From the NCBI GenBank assembly GCA_965661055.1, contig CBFICS010000001.1:268072-332071 (forward strand): a stretch of DNA of 64,000 bases. The letters are read 5' to 3'. Source of the DNA: CBFHSF01 sp965661055. Its GTDB lineage: Bacteria; Bacteroidota; Bacteroidia; Flavobacteriales; Schleiferiaceae. Shown here piece after piece: positions 8,755-15,395 of the stretch. The stretch's first letter is position 1; each line of letters begins with the position of its first letter. A program made the translations under genes and the position numbers. Under the pieces are notes generated by a model that saw only the letters and a program-made list of their open reading frames with translations, was not told where the DNA came from and searched no databases.

Positions 8755-8769
8755 TCCCCCGAAAGGGGA
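8755..8769 (+). promoter_or_regulatory. Short GC hairpin in the arsM leader
   Basis: CCCC-GAAA-GGGG forms a 4-5 bp stem with a GAAA tetraloop, ending about 15 bp upstream of the arsM ATG in otherwise A-rich DNA. It could influence translation initiation or mRNA stability. A weak promoter (TTTG-N19-TAATTTTA, near 8666-8697) lies upstream but overlaps the previous terminator T run, so it is not listed separately. Confidence 0.35.
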
Positions 8770-8783
8770 AAAATTAAAGGAAA

Positions 8784-9671
8784 ATGGACGCAGAAAATAA
8801 ATTAAAGGAAATAGTAAAAGATCGCTACGCAAAAATAGCAGAGCAGGGTAAAGCAGAGAATGCAGCATCTTGTTGCGGGGCAACGACTCCTTCTAACAAG
8901 GTGTATAATATTATGATGGATGACTATTCTGAAACGGGAGGTTATGTTGAAGAGGCAGATTTGGGTCTAGGTTGTGGATTGCCAACTGCCTTTGCAAAAA
9001 TAAAACGAGGAGACACGGTAATTGATTTAGGCTCTGGCGCTGGAAATGATTGTTTTGTTGCAAGACATGAGGTAGGTGTTGAAGGTAAGGTAATAGGGGT
9101 TGATTTTACACCCATAATGATTCAAAAGGCAAGAGAAAATGCTGATAAACTGGGTTTCAACAATGTTGAGTTTCGTGAAGGAGACATTGATGACATGCCG
9201 GTGAATGATGAGGTGGCAAATGTGGTTGTAAGCAACTGTGTGCTTAACCTGGTGCCTAATAAGCCTAAGGTGATGGGTGAAATTTTCAGAGTCTTAAAAC
9301 CGGGGGGGCACTTTAGTATTTCTGATATTGTTCTTGTGGGAGATTTGCCTAAGGCCTTGCGCGAAGATGCGGAAATGTATGCCGGTTGTGTAGCCGGGGC
9401 TATTCAAAGAAAAGACTATTTAAAAATGATTGAAGATTGTGGATTTAAAAATCTTCAAGTTCAAAAAGAGAAAGCAATTACTATTCCTGAAGACATTCTG
9501 ACTAAGTACATGACGGATGAGGAAGTCAAGGCGTTTAATGGGGGCTCAACGGGAATTTATAGTGTTACTGTTTATGCTGAAAAGCCGGGGGCCACTTTAG
9601 TGAAGAAAAAAATGAATCTTTCAGAATTAGGTCCTGAATCTTGTTGCACACCTACTAGTGGTTGCTGTTAA
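8784..9671 (+). CDS. arsM: Arsenite S-adenosylmethionine methyltransferase
   Basis: 295 residues. The SAM-binding motif DLGSGAGNDC is at ~81-90. The three cysteines that bind As(III) in characterised ArsM proteins are matched by Cys64 (GLGCGL), Cys152 (SNCVLNLV) and Cys202 (AGCVAG); the 50-residue spacing of the last two is the family spacing. The protein converts arsenite to methylated, partly volatile arsenicals. Extra cysteine pairs occur near the N-terminus (Cys30-Cys31) and at the very C-terminus (SCC...GCC), which may help metalloid binding. It stands alone with its own terminator; no arsR, arsB or arsC is next to it. Confidence 0.93.
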   Translation: MDAENKLKEIVKDRYAKIAEQGKAENAASCCGATTPSNKVYNIMMDDYSETGGYVEEADLGLGCGLPTAFAKIKRGDTVIDLGSGAGNDCFVARHEVGVEGKVIGVDFTPIMIQKARENADKLGFNNVEFREGDIDDMPVNDEVANVVVSNCVLNLVPNKPKVMGEIFRVLKPGGHFSISDIVLVGDLPKALREDAEMYAGCVAGAIQRKDYLKMIEDCGFKNLQVQKEKAITIPEDILTKYMTDEEVKAFNGGSTGIYSVTVYAEKPGATLVKKKMNLSELGPESCCTPTSGCC

Positions 9672-9680
9672 TAATTCAAT

Positions 9681-9718
9681 AAAAAGGGAATGGATTTACG
9701 GAGTTCATTCCCTTTTTT
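9681..9718 (+). terminator. Terminator after arsM
   Basis: AAAGGGAATG / CATTCCCTTT inverted repeat with a ~13-nt loop and a T run, 10 bp after the stop codon. Confidence 0.85.
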
Positions 9719-9794
9719 AATTTTCTATAGTTCTATAAAACAATTGCTAGACTTTATTCGTTGGGAGAATTTACTCGACATGAAATAATAGTAA

Positions 9795-10160
9795 ATGAAG
9801 TTGTCTTTACAATGGTTTGTCCGTTTTCCGGAAGTTTACTTTATCCTGGTTGTTTTGTTAGCTGGGTATTCTCCAGTACATGAATTTAATATGTTTTCAT
9901 GGGTCATGGCGTCCGCTTTAATACTTCAGTTAATTTTTGAAATTAAGCTTACAGGTATATTCTTTTCTATAGTATTCAGTCTTATCACCTTGTACTTTAC
10001 CGCAGCTACAGCCTCGGAACTCACTGAGTTTAGCTCGTTAGCCAGTAGTGCTTACCAACTTGCATTGGGAGGGTTTTTGCTTTCTTTAATTCAAGTTGTC
10101 TTTTGTGTTTTGATGTGGAAGAAGTACCTGGTTAATTCTTTAGATCGAGTGGTAGACTGA
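9795..10160 (+). CDS. Small integral membrane protein of unknown function
   Basis: 121 residues, about four hydrophobic segments (roughly 12-28, 32-48, 50-72, 85-110) with a positively charged N-terminus and a short charged tail. No family motif is recognised and no catalytic pattern is visible. It lies alone between arsM and a repeat-rich non-coding stretch. The gene is probably real because of the clean membrane-protein profile and ordinary codon use, but nothing links it to a pathway. Confidence 0.65.
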   Translation: MKLSLQWFVRFPEVYFILVVLLAGYSPVHEFNMFSWVMASALILQLIFEIKLTGIFFSIVFSLITLYFTAATASELTEFSSLASSAYQLALGGFLLSLIQVVFCVLMWKKYLVNSLDRVVD

Positions 10161-10219
10161 ACGGTTATTTATTTTAGGAGGGAGATTAGTCTTTTGGCTG
10201 GAGAGAATTTTTCTCCCCC

Positions 10220-10240
10220 GGGGACAGCACCCCTGTCCCC
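10220..10240. repeat. GC-rich inverted repeat (hairpin)
   Basis: Perfect 8-bp stem GGGGACAG / CTGTCCCC with a 5-nt loop. No T run follows on either strand, so it is not an ordinary terminator. A weaker GAGA...TCTC pair lies just upstream. Confidence 0.6.
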
Positions 10241-10383
10241 AAGGATAAGTTACTCAATTTTTCCCCATTAGTCGAGAGGCAAACGACTTCAATCGACTTC
10301 ACTTGTGTATATTCTCTTTTGAGGAATTTACTCGTTAAATGAACGACTCGTATTACTCTCTTTTGGTAACTTGAGGCTGGGGC

Positions 10384-10399
10384 GGGACCGTCAGGTCCC
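10384..10399. repeat. GC-rich inverted repeat (hairpin)
   Basis: Perfect 6-bp stem GGGACC / GGTCCC around a GTCA loop, 145 bp after a similar GGGGAC-type hairpin; the shared GGGAC/GTCCC core suggests the two are related elements. Confidence 0.5.
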
Positions 10400-10678
10400 C
10401 AAAACACTTCGGCGTGTATAGCCCTTTTAAATACCGCTATAGTCTTTCGTTTTGACAATACTCTCTTACCCTGTTTCAACAGTAAGATTTAAAGCGCGGC
10501 TCCCCATGGAAGGGTTATTGCCATTCACTGATGAATGTTCCTCATTGAAAAAAGTTTTATCCTTGCTAGCCTTTCCATTTCCAACACCCCCGGGCAAAAG
10601 ATTGAGAGAGTAGGGTGCTCAACTCTTCTGTTTCCGCCATTTGACGGGATAGTCAGTAAGAGGGACGGAATAGTATTT

Positions 10679-11043
10679 GCCTCGTTTTTTGTGCTCTTTC
10701 AGCGATTCGCGATACGCTGGAGGTGAACCGCTGTCCTCTGGTGTTTGGTGGCTGGCCTTTCTCCTTCGTCCGCTATGCGCTAGTGGTTGGCCGTTGGCCT
10801 CTTTTGCGCAATCGAAATACGCTTGAGGAGAACCGTTGCCCACTTTTACACATCCGCGATAGGCTGGTGATGAGCCGTTGCCCTCTTTTGTACGTCCGCG
10901 GTGCGCTGGAGGAGGACCGATTGCCTTTGTTGCTCGACCGCGATATGCTGGAGGCGAACAGATTGCCTTTCTTGCTCGACCGCCATGCGATAGAGGTGGA
11001 CCGTTTGACCTTTATGACCTAACTCCATACGCGGGACCATGAC
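10679..11043. repeat. Degenerate 42-bp tandem repeat array, GC-rich
   Basis: At least six units of exactly 42 bp follow each other from 10792 (10792, 10834, 10876, 10918, 10960, 11002), with more degenerate units before them, one carrying a 21-bp insertion (10729-10791). Units share the pattern CGTTGCCCTCTTTTG...CCGCGATACGCTGGAGG. Identity between units is moderate, so the array is old. Because 42 is divisible by three, frames stay open on both strands (14-residue repeats RCPLLYVRGALEED on plus, QQRQSVLLQRTADV on minus). No secretion signal or family supports either as a protein. Confidence 0.75.
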
Positions 11044-11100
11044 CGTCCACCGCGAGAGGTTTTTCTGTCCTTTCGGAATGTCTAATGCTGAAATAGGTTA

Positions 11101-11164
11101 CTCCCCTGTTCCCTTGTTCCCTTGATCCCTTGATCCCCTGATCCCTTGATCCCCTGATCCCCTG
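11101..11164. repeat. 8-bp tandem repeat, about eight copies
   Basis: Units (T/A)TCCC(T/C)TG repeat from 11101 to 11164 (the first copy has C in the first position). Copies alternate ATCCCTTG and ATCCCCTG. Such simple repeats are prone to slippage; no gene overlaps. Confidence 0.85.
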
Positions 11165-11170
11165 TGCTCA

Positions 11171-11219
11171 AAAACCCACATCTTTCGATGTGGGATATTT
11201 TGTTGTAGCCCCATTAGGA
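11171..11219 (-). repeat. Partial duplicate of tRNA-Arg(CCG) 3' end plus its terminator
   Basis: 49 bp nearly identical to 11353-11401 at a constant offset of 182 bp. On the minus strand it contains the last ~14 nt of the tRNA followed by the CCCACATC / GATGTGGG terminator hairpin. Beyond this segment similarity stops, so it is a 3' fragment and not a second tRNA gene. It resembles an attachment-site duplication or the leftover of a decayed tandem tRNA. Confidence 0.8.
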
Positions 11220-11346
11220 TTCATTTTTGGGTAAAAATGTTCCGTTTTGCGTTGGCTTTTATACCCAACAAAATATTCTGTTTTCGCTGCGCTCAATTTT
11301 TTCATCACAAAAGCTCACTCAAGCGGTGCTTGGCTCACTTTTGTTC

Positions 11347-11377
11347 AAAAAAAAAAACCACATCTTTCGATGTGGAA
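11347..11377 (-). terminator. Terminator of tRNA-Arg(CCG)
   Basis: On the minus strand a CCACATC / GATGTGG stem with a GAAA loop is followed by a run of about ten T. It begins ~11 nt after the tRNA 3' end. Confidence 0.85.
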
Positions 11378-11387
11378 TATTTTGTTG

Positions 11388-11459
11388 TAGCCCCATTAGG
11401 AATCGAACCTAAATCTCAAGCTCCGGAAACTTGCATACTATCCATTGTACTATGGGGCC
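11388..11459 (-). tRNA. tRNA-Arg, anticodon CCG
   Basis: 72 nt. Acceptor GGCCCCA pairs with TGGGGCT, T8 and A9 follow, D stem GTAC/GTAT, anticodon stem CAAGT/GCTTG with loop TTCCGGA giving anticodon CCG (codon CGG), T stem TTAGG/CCTAA with TTCGATT loop, discriminator A. CCA is not encoded. CGG is a rare codon in an AT-rich genome. Confidence 0.92.
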
Positions 11460-11560
11460 AATAGGGTAGCAAAGATGCAATTTTTCCCTCGGTGCCTATA
11501 GGATTACTCATTGAAATTAGGATACAAGATGAAAAATTCTATAAACCGCTCTTTTTGACG

Positions 11561-11568
11561 TACCTTTG
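11561..11568 (+). promoter_or_regulatory. -7 promoter element for the cold-shock-domain gene
   Basis: TACCTTTG matches the Bacteroidota -7 consensus TAnnTTTG exactly; no clear -33 TTG is found at 17-23 bp. It would give a leader of ~135 nt, long for this organism but usual for cold-shock genes. Confidence 0.45.
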
Positions 11569-11711
11569 CCAAAAGGAAAATCGTCCGAATACAACTTCTT
11601 GTTACTTCTCTTGCTTGCCTTCCTGCGTAAGCAGCACCAGTATAGGTCTCATGTATTTTTTCGTAATCCCCCAAAACACTCGGGTAGAGTGTCAATTTAA
11701 TACATTCATTT

Positions 11712-12161
11712 ATGGGTAAGGCCGGTGAAACGTTTGGTAAAAAAGAAAGAGAAAAGAAGCGCGAAAAGAAGCGCAAAGAAAAGTTAGCGAAGAAAGAAGA
11801 CAGAAAAGCCAACAACCTTAAAGGTCAAGGGCTTGATACTATGATCTCTTATTTAGATGCCAACGGAAGACCCACCGATACGCCTCCAGATCCAAGTATG
11901 AAAATTGAAATTGAAGCTTCGGCCATTCAAATTTCAGTACCCAAGAGAGAAGAAGAAGAATACGACCCAATCCGCAAGGGTAAAGTGGCGTACTTTAATT
12001 CACAAAAAGGTTACGGTTTTATCACTGATCAAGAAGATCAAGAAAAATACTTTTTTCATATTAACAATTCGGTAGACGAACTGGTAGAAAACAATATGGT
12101 GACCTTTGAATTAGAAAAGGGACAACGCGGAATGAACGCCGTGAGAGTTAAAAAATCATAA
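11712..12161 (+). CDS. Cold-shock-domain protein with Lys-rich N-terminal extension
   Basis: 149 residues. The C-terminal ~62 residues (from GKVAYFNSQKGYGFI) are a cold-shock domain with RNP1 KGYGFI (99-104) and RNP2 YFFHI (113-117), which binds single-stranded nucleic acid. The first ~35 residues are almost entirely Lys, Glu and Arg and are likely disordered or RNA-contacting; the middle part links the two. This extended form is twice the length of CspA proteins. It probably acts as an RNA chaperone. It faces a DEAD-box RNA helicase across a shared terminator, and both have long leaders, which fits joint low-temperature expression. Confidence 0.88.
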   Translation: MGKAGETFGKKEREKKREKKRKEKLAKKEDRKANNLKGQGLDTMISYLDANGRPTDTPPDPSMKIEIEASAIQISVPKREEEEYDPIRKGKVAYFNSQKGYGFITDQEDQEKYFFHINNSVDELVENNMVTFELEKGQRGMNAVRVKKS

Positions 12162-12162
12162 A

Positions 12163-12196
12163 AAAAAGCCTAGTGAAATTCACTAGGCTTTTTCTT
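12163..12196. terminator. Bidirectional terminator between CSD gene and DEAD-box gene
   Basis: AAGCCTAGTG / CACTAGGCTT stem, AAATT loop, with A run on the left and T run on the right, so it can stop transcription from both converging genes. Confidence 0.9.
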
Positions 12197-12197
12197 T

Positions 12198-13412
12198 TTA
12201 TACTATGGTAATGGCATGGCCTGATTTACCGGCTCGCCCCGTTCTACCAATACGGTGTATGTAGGTGTCATACGTTTTCGGAAGCTGATAGTTAATTACG
12301 TGACTCACGTTATTAACATCAATTCCTCTTGCCGCAACATCAGTAGCTACTAATATTTTTGACTTGCCTTCTTTAAAGTTGTTAAGTGCTTTTTGTCTTG
12401 CACTTTGGCTCTTGTTTCCGTGGATTTCTTCATTGTTTATCTGAAGTTGATCCAGTTTTCTACACAGCCTTTTTACTTGGTGCTTTGTCTCCTCAAAAAT
12501 AATGACTCTTTCCATTTCTTCTAACGATAACAACCGGCAAAGAATATCAAATTTATCATCACCATCTTTCAGTTTGATCACCCTTTGGTTCACGTTTTGA
12601 CTTGATGATTTGCCGCTTGAAGTCTTTACAAAAACTGGATCGGTCAAGATCTCATCAATAATGGGTTTTTGTGCATTGTCAAGCGTTGCAGAAAACAGTA
12701 AATTGTGATTTCTCTGTTTCATCTGAGAAATGATAAACTGAATGTCTTTGATGAATCCCATGTCTAACATGCGGTCAAACTCATCTAGAATAAGCGTTTG
12801 GTACTGCGCTAATTTTAAATCTCTACGTTGATATAAATCCAAGATTCTGCCTGGCGTACCTATAACTACCTGTGGATTTTTATTAAGTCGTTGAATGTCT
12901 GTGTTAATATTTGTTCCACCAATAAAGCTTGCACAAAACACCTTAAGCCCCTTGGTCATAGATCTAAATTCTTGCTCAATTTGAACGGCTAACTCTCTTG
13001 TAGGTACCAAGATTAAAACCTTGTCACGGCTTTTCGGATTGATTAAATAATCATTGATAATCGGCACTAAAAAGGCCGCTGTTTTTCCTGTACCCGTCTG
13101 GGCAATCCCTAAAATGTCCTTTTTGTTCATCAAAGAATCAAAAGACTTGTCTTGAATTTCGGTCAATGACTCGTATCCTTTCTTTAGCAAGTTGGCTTTT
13201 AAACGGCCATCTATCTTAAGGTCACTGACCTTCATTCCTCGATACTTGGTTTCTTCTTGGGTGACAATGGCTTTTCTCTCTAGCATAGAAAGGTCAGTAA
13301 TAGATGAACCTTTTGCCGATTTTTTAGGCGCATTTCTCTTTGGGGAAGCATGGTTTGGCCCCGGTTTTTTAAACCTCGATTTTTGAGGTTTAGTTGCGGA
13401 TGAATTTCTCAT
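12198..13412 (-). CDS. DEAD-box ATP-dependent RNA helicase (RhlE-like)
   Basis: 404 residues. Helicase core motifs in order: AQTGTGKT (104-111), PTRELA (~137-142), TPGR (~186-189), motif II as DEFD (210-213) instead of DEAD, SAT (241-243), then VATDVAARGIDV and HRIGRTGRAG near the C-terminus. The first ~60 residues are a basic, low-complexity extension that probably binds RNA. The protein ends shortly after motif VI, so there is no C-terminal tail domain. It unwinds RNA duplexes in ribosome assembly or decay. A strong promoter match at 13586-13614 gives a leader of ~165 nt, as in cold-induced helicases. Confidence 0.9.
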   Translation of the reverse strand: MRNSSATKPQKSRFKKPGPNHASPKRNAPKKSAKGSSITDLSMLERKAIVTQEETKYRGMKVSDLKIDGRLKANLLKKGYESLTEIQDKSFDSLMNKKDILGIAQTGTGKTAAFLVPIINDYLINPKSRDKVLILVPTRELAVQIEQEFRSMTKGLKVFCASFIGGTNINTDIQRLNKNPQVVIGTPGRILDLYQRRDLKLAQYQTLILDEFDRMLDMGFIKDIQFIISQMKQRNHNLLFSATLDNAQKPIIDEILTDPVFVKTSSGKSSSQNVNQRVIKLKDGDDKFDILCRLLSLEEMERVIIFEETKHQVKRLCRKLDQLQINNEEIHGNKSQSARQKALNNFKEGKSKILVATDVAARGIDVNNVSHVINYQLPKTYDTYIHRIGRTGRAGKSGHAITIV

Positions 13413-13585
13413 ATAAATAGGTCAACGACCCTTTAATTCGCAAGGTTATTCCTGCGAAGAGTATCCAATAATAAATTCTAATGGGAGATTTTCTCTTTTG
13501 AATCAGGGCATTGAATTATCCCTCTACCCTGTAAAGAAACAGGGGTCAAACGTTTCTACTGATTGTTATTCAGCGTTTGAAGCGA

Positions 13586-13614
13586 CAAATGTACGCTAAT
13601 TTATTGATTTACAA
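13586..13614 (-). promoter_or_regulatory. Promoter of the DEAD-box helicase gene
   Basis: On the minus strand TTG (13612-13614), an 18-bp spacer and TACATTTG (13586-13593) fit the flavobacterial consensus TTG-N17-23-TAnnTTTG exactly. Transcription would start near 13579. The leader to 13413 shows no family of riboswitch that I can recognise. Confidence 0.7.
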
Positions 13615-13695
13615 TGTTTTTATTTCCGCTTTCGCGGGAAGGTGTCTCTATTGATTCCTACCTTTCCATTCCTTACCTTTAAGAAAAAGGTGATT

Positions 13696-14103
13696 ATGGA
13701 AACAAAAGAATACAGCAACGGGGAAGTGACCATACTATGGAAAGCGGATTTGTGTACCCATTCAGGTAATTGTGTTAGAGGTCTGCCAGAAGTCTTTGAC
13801 TTAAAGCGTAAACCGTGGATTAACGCAAATGGGGCCTCTACAGAAAAAATTATTGATCAAGTTTCAAAATGTCCTTCCGGGGCTCTCTCAATTATTAAGG
13901 CCAAAGAGTCAAACACAGAAAAGACGGTTGACATCAATTTAGCCAAAGACGGACCTCTATTGGTTTCTGGAAAAATCAGAATATTTGATCAAGACGGAAA
14001 CCTCCATAAAGAAGTTGAAAAATGTGCCTTGTGCCGCTGCGGAAGTTCTAATAACAAACCTTTTTGTGACGGTACTCACAAGTCAAATGGTTTTGAAGGG
14101 TAG
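13696..14103 (+). CDS. YjdI-type [4Fe-4S] domain fused to a CDGSH iron-sulfur domain
   Basis: 135 residues from ATG 13696; an upstream in-frame start at 13642 would add residues without family support. Residues ~8-68 match the mono-cluster ferredoxin-like YjdI family (Cys20, Cys26, Cys59 in KCPSGAL). Residues ~110-128 are a CDGSH zinc-finger-like 2Fe-2S motif, with Cys113, Cys115, Cys124 and His128 in the C-X-C...PFCDGTH pattern. Proteins with this double arrangement are common but poorly characterised; a redox or cluster-transfer role is likely. The next gene begins 2 bp after the stop. Confidence 0.88.
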   Translation: METKEYSNGEVTILWKADLCTHSGNCVRGLPEVFDLKRKPWINANGASTEKIIDQVSKCPSGALSIIKAKESNTEKTVDINLAKDGPLLVSGKIRIFDQDGNLHKEVEKCALCRCGSSNNKPFCDGTHKSNGFEG

Positions 14104-14105
14104 GC

Positions 14106-14297
14106 ATGGAAGTTCAAGAAGAGTACTTTTACACTTGCCCCTTTTGTTTTCAGTCTGTCTCTATTTTAGTTGACAAAAGTGTTACCGAACAATCCTTTAT
14201 TGAAGATTGTGAGGTATGTTGTCGTCCTACGGAATTTTCAATTCAAATAACTGAAAACGAAATCTCTTCTTTTACCGCAAAAGATCCAGAACAATAA
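14106..14297 (+). CDS. CPXCG-motif cysteine-rich small protein
   Basis: 63 residues. The layout YTCPFC (Cys11, Cys14) and DCEVCCRP (Cys35, Cys38, Cys39) matches the Cys-rich CPXCG family, a presumed zinc ribbon of unknown function. Here the glycine after the second Cys is Phe. It starts 2 bp after the Fe-S protein gene, so the two are probably translated from one mRNA. Confidence 0.82.
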   Translation: MEVQEEYFYTCPFCFQSVSILVDKSVTEQSFIEDCEVCCRPTEFSIQITENEISSFTAKDPEQ

Positions 14298-14339
14298 ATT
14301 GGGTCAATTATCATTGAATAATAACCAAAGGCTTAATAG

Positions 14340-14411
14340 TAGCCCCGGGCAGGATCGAACTGCCATCTAAAGTTTAGGAAACTTCTATTCTATCCATTGA
14401 ACTACGGGGCC
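14340..14411 (-). tRNA. tRNA-Arg, anticodon CCT
   Basis: 72 nt. Acceptor GGCCCCG/CGGGGCT, T8-A9, D stem GTTC/GAAT, anticodon stem GAAGT/ACTTT with loop TTCCTAA giving anticodon CCT (codon AGG), T stem GGCAG/CTGCC with TTCGATC loop, discriminator A. It lies 9 bp downstream of the esterase gene on the same strand and may share its transcript. Confidence 0.93.
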
Positions 14412-14420
14412 TAAAGTTGT

Positions 14421-15392
14421 TTAATCCAAAGCCGTTTTTAATTTAGGATAAGCAAACTCCATCACTTCATCCATTAGAGCATTTGGATACCCTAGGTTGT
14501 CTTGCCAAGGCACGTGGTCAGCACCTACAATGGTTTTTAAGAAGCAAGATTCTCCAACTATATCGGCTTGAGCTTTGATGGCTTCACCACCGCACAATTG
14601 AATCAGGTCGTATTGAGGATAATACCCTTGGTAAATGTCATCACAACCGTAAGGAACCACACCGTCTTGGTCACCGTGAGCGGCGACTATAGTAAACCCT
14701 TTATTGGTTACCCAAAAATCACGATTTATGGCTCCTGCAAGACTTAAAACACCCCTTACTGAAGAAGAATACCCCGGAGAACCACTGTGTCCCTCAAGAC
14801 CCCCTTCTGCAGTAATAATAGAATCTAAATGAGTTGGAATGGTTGAACTAGCCTCTAAATACACAGCTTGCATAGCAAGAACCCCTCCGGCAGAATTTCC
14901 TCCCATTAGAAATTTATCACCATCAATACCAAATGGATTTCCCATGGCAATGGTAGACCTCATGTATCTAATGGCTGCCTTTCCGTCTTGAACGGCCTTT
15001 ACCACTGCAGAAGCTGCGGTAATACTGTCTAATAACAAAGTAATATTTGATGCTTTTCGGTAGTCAATACTTACGGCAACATAACCTCTCTTGGCAAATT
15101 CTGTGGCCAAGTGAACCATGGTCGGATTGGTTTTTGAACCGGTATAAAAACTACCTCCATGGCCTAGAAAAATTACTCGACGGCTGGTGCTAGTATCTCC
15201 CCCTGGGGAGTAAATGTCCATCGCTAAATTAAAAGTATCTGAATAGGTCACGGTGGTTATGTCCACCTGGTTAAACAAGGCATCAACGTACTTCTCTTTG
15301 GGTGAATTTGAATTAACCGGATCTTTCTCATCTTTAGAACAAGAAGACAGAAAAACCGTTGACATGATAATACCTATAAATACTTTTTTCAT
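14421..15392 (-). CDS. Alpha/beta-hydrolase (esterase-like) lipoprotein
   Basis: 323 residues with a lipoprotein signal (FLSSC, Cys18). The esterase fold is shown by the oxyanion motif GHGGSFYTG (~77-85), the nucleophile elbow GGNSAGG with Ser167, a probable acid at Asp241 or Asp243 (HGDQDG) and His293 (ADHVPW). This order is typical of the carboxylesterase/BD-FAE group acting on acylated sugars or other esters. As a surface or periplasmic lipoprotein it probably processes extracellular substrate; which one cannot be told. It is 3 bp downstream of metG on the same strand. Confidence 0.85.
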   Translation of the reverse strand: MKKVFIGIIMSTVFLSSCSKDEKDPVNSNSPKEKYVDALFNQVDITTVTYSDTFNLAMDIYSPGGDTSTSRRVIFLGHGGSFYTGSKTNPTMVHLATEFAKRGYVAVSIDYRKASNITLLLDSITAASAVVKAVQDGKAAIRYMRSTIAMGNPFGIDGDKFLMGGNSAGGVLAMQAVYLEASSTIPTHLDSIITAEGGLEGHSGSPGYSSSVRGVLSLAGAINRDFWVTNKGFTIVAAHGDQDGVVPYGCDDIYQGYYPQYDLIQLCGGEAIKAQADIVGESCFLKTIVGADHVPWQDNLGYPNALMDEVMEFAYPKLKTALD

Positions 15393-15395
15393 TTT

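Larger units (their letters stand above)
10161..11387. other. 1.2-kb non-coding, repeat-rich interval next to tRNA-Arg
   Basis: No convincing gene is present; the short ORFs here (both strands) have no signal of a protein family, and those over the 42-bp array exist because the repeat length is a multiple of three. The interval holds two GC-rich hairpins near 10.22 and 10.39 kb, a GC-rich 42-bp tandem array (10679-11043), an 8-bp array (11101-11164) and a partial duplication of the tRNA-Arg 3' end (11171-11219). Composition is clearly more GC-rich than neighbouring genes. Confidence 0.7.

Noticed and set aside
10186..10479. Minus-strand 97-codon ORF as a gene
   Set aside because: It spans GC hairpins, has no protein family features, no promoter or terminator, and lies in repeat-rich DNA.
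10723..11040. Repeat proteins encoded by the 42-bp array on either strand
   Set aside because: Open frames follow from the repeat length; GTG start only, no signal peptide or domain.
10679..11043. 42-bp array as a CRISPR
   Set aside because: Units follow each other without unique spacers, no palindromic repeat and no cas genes nearby.
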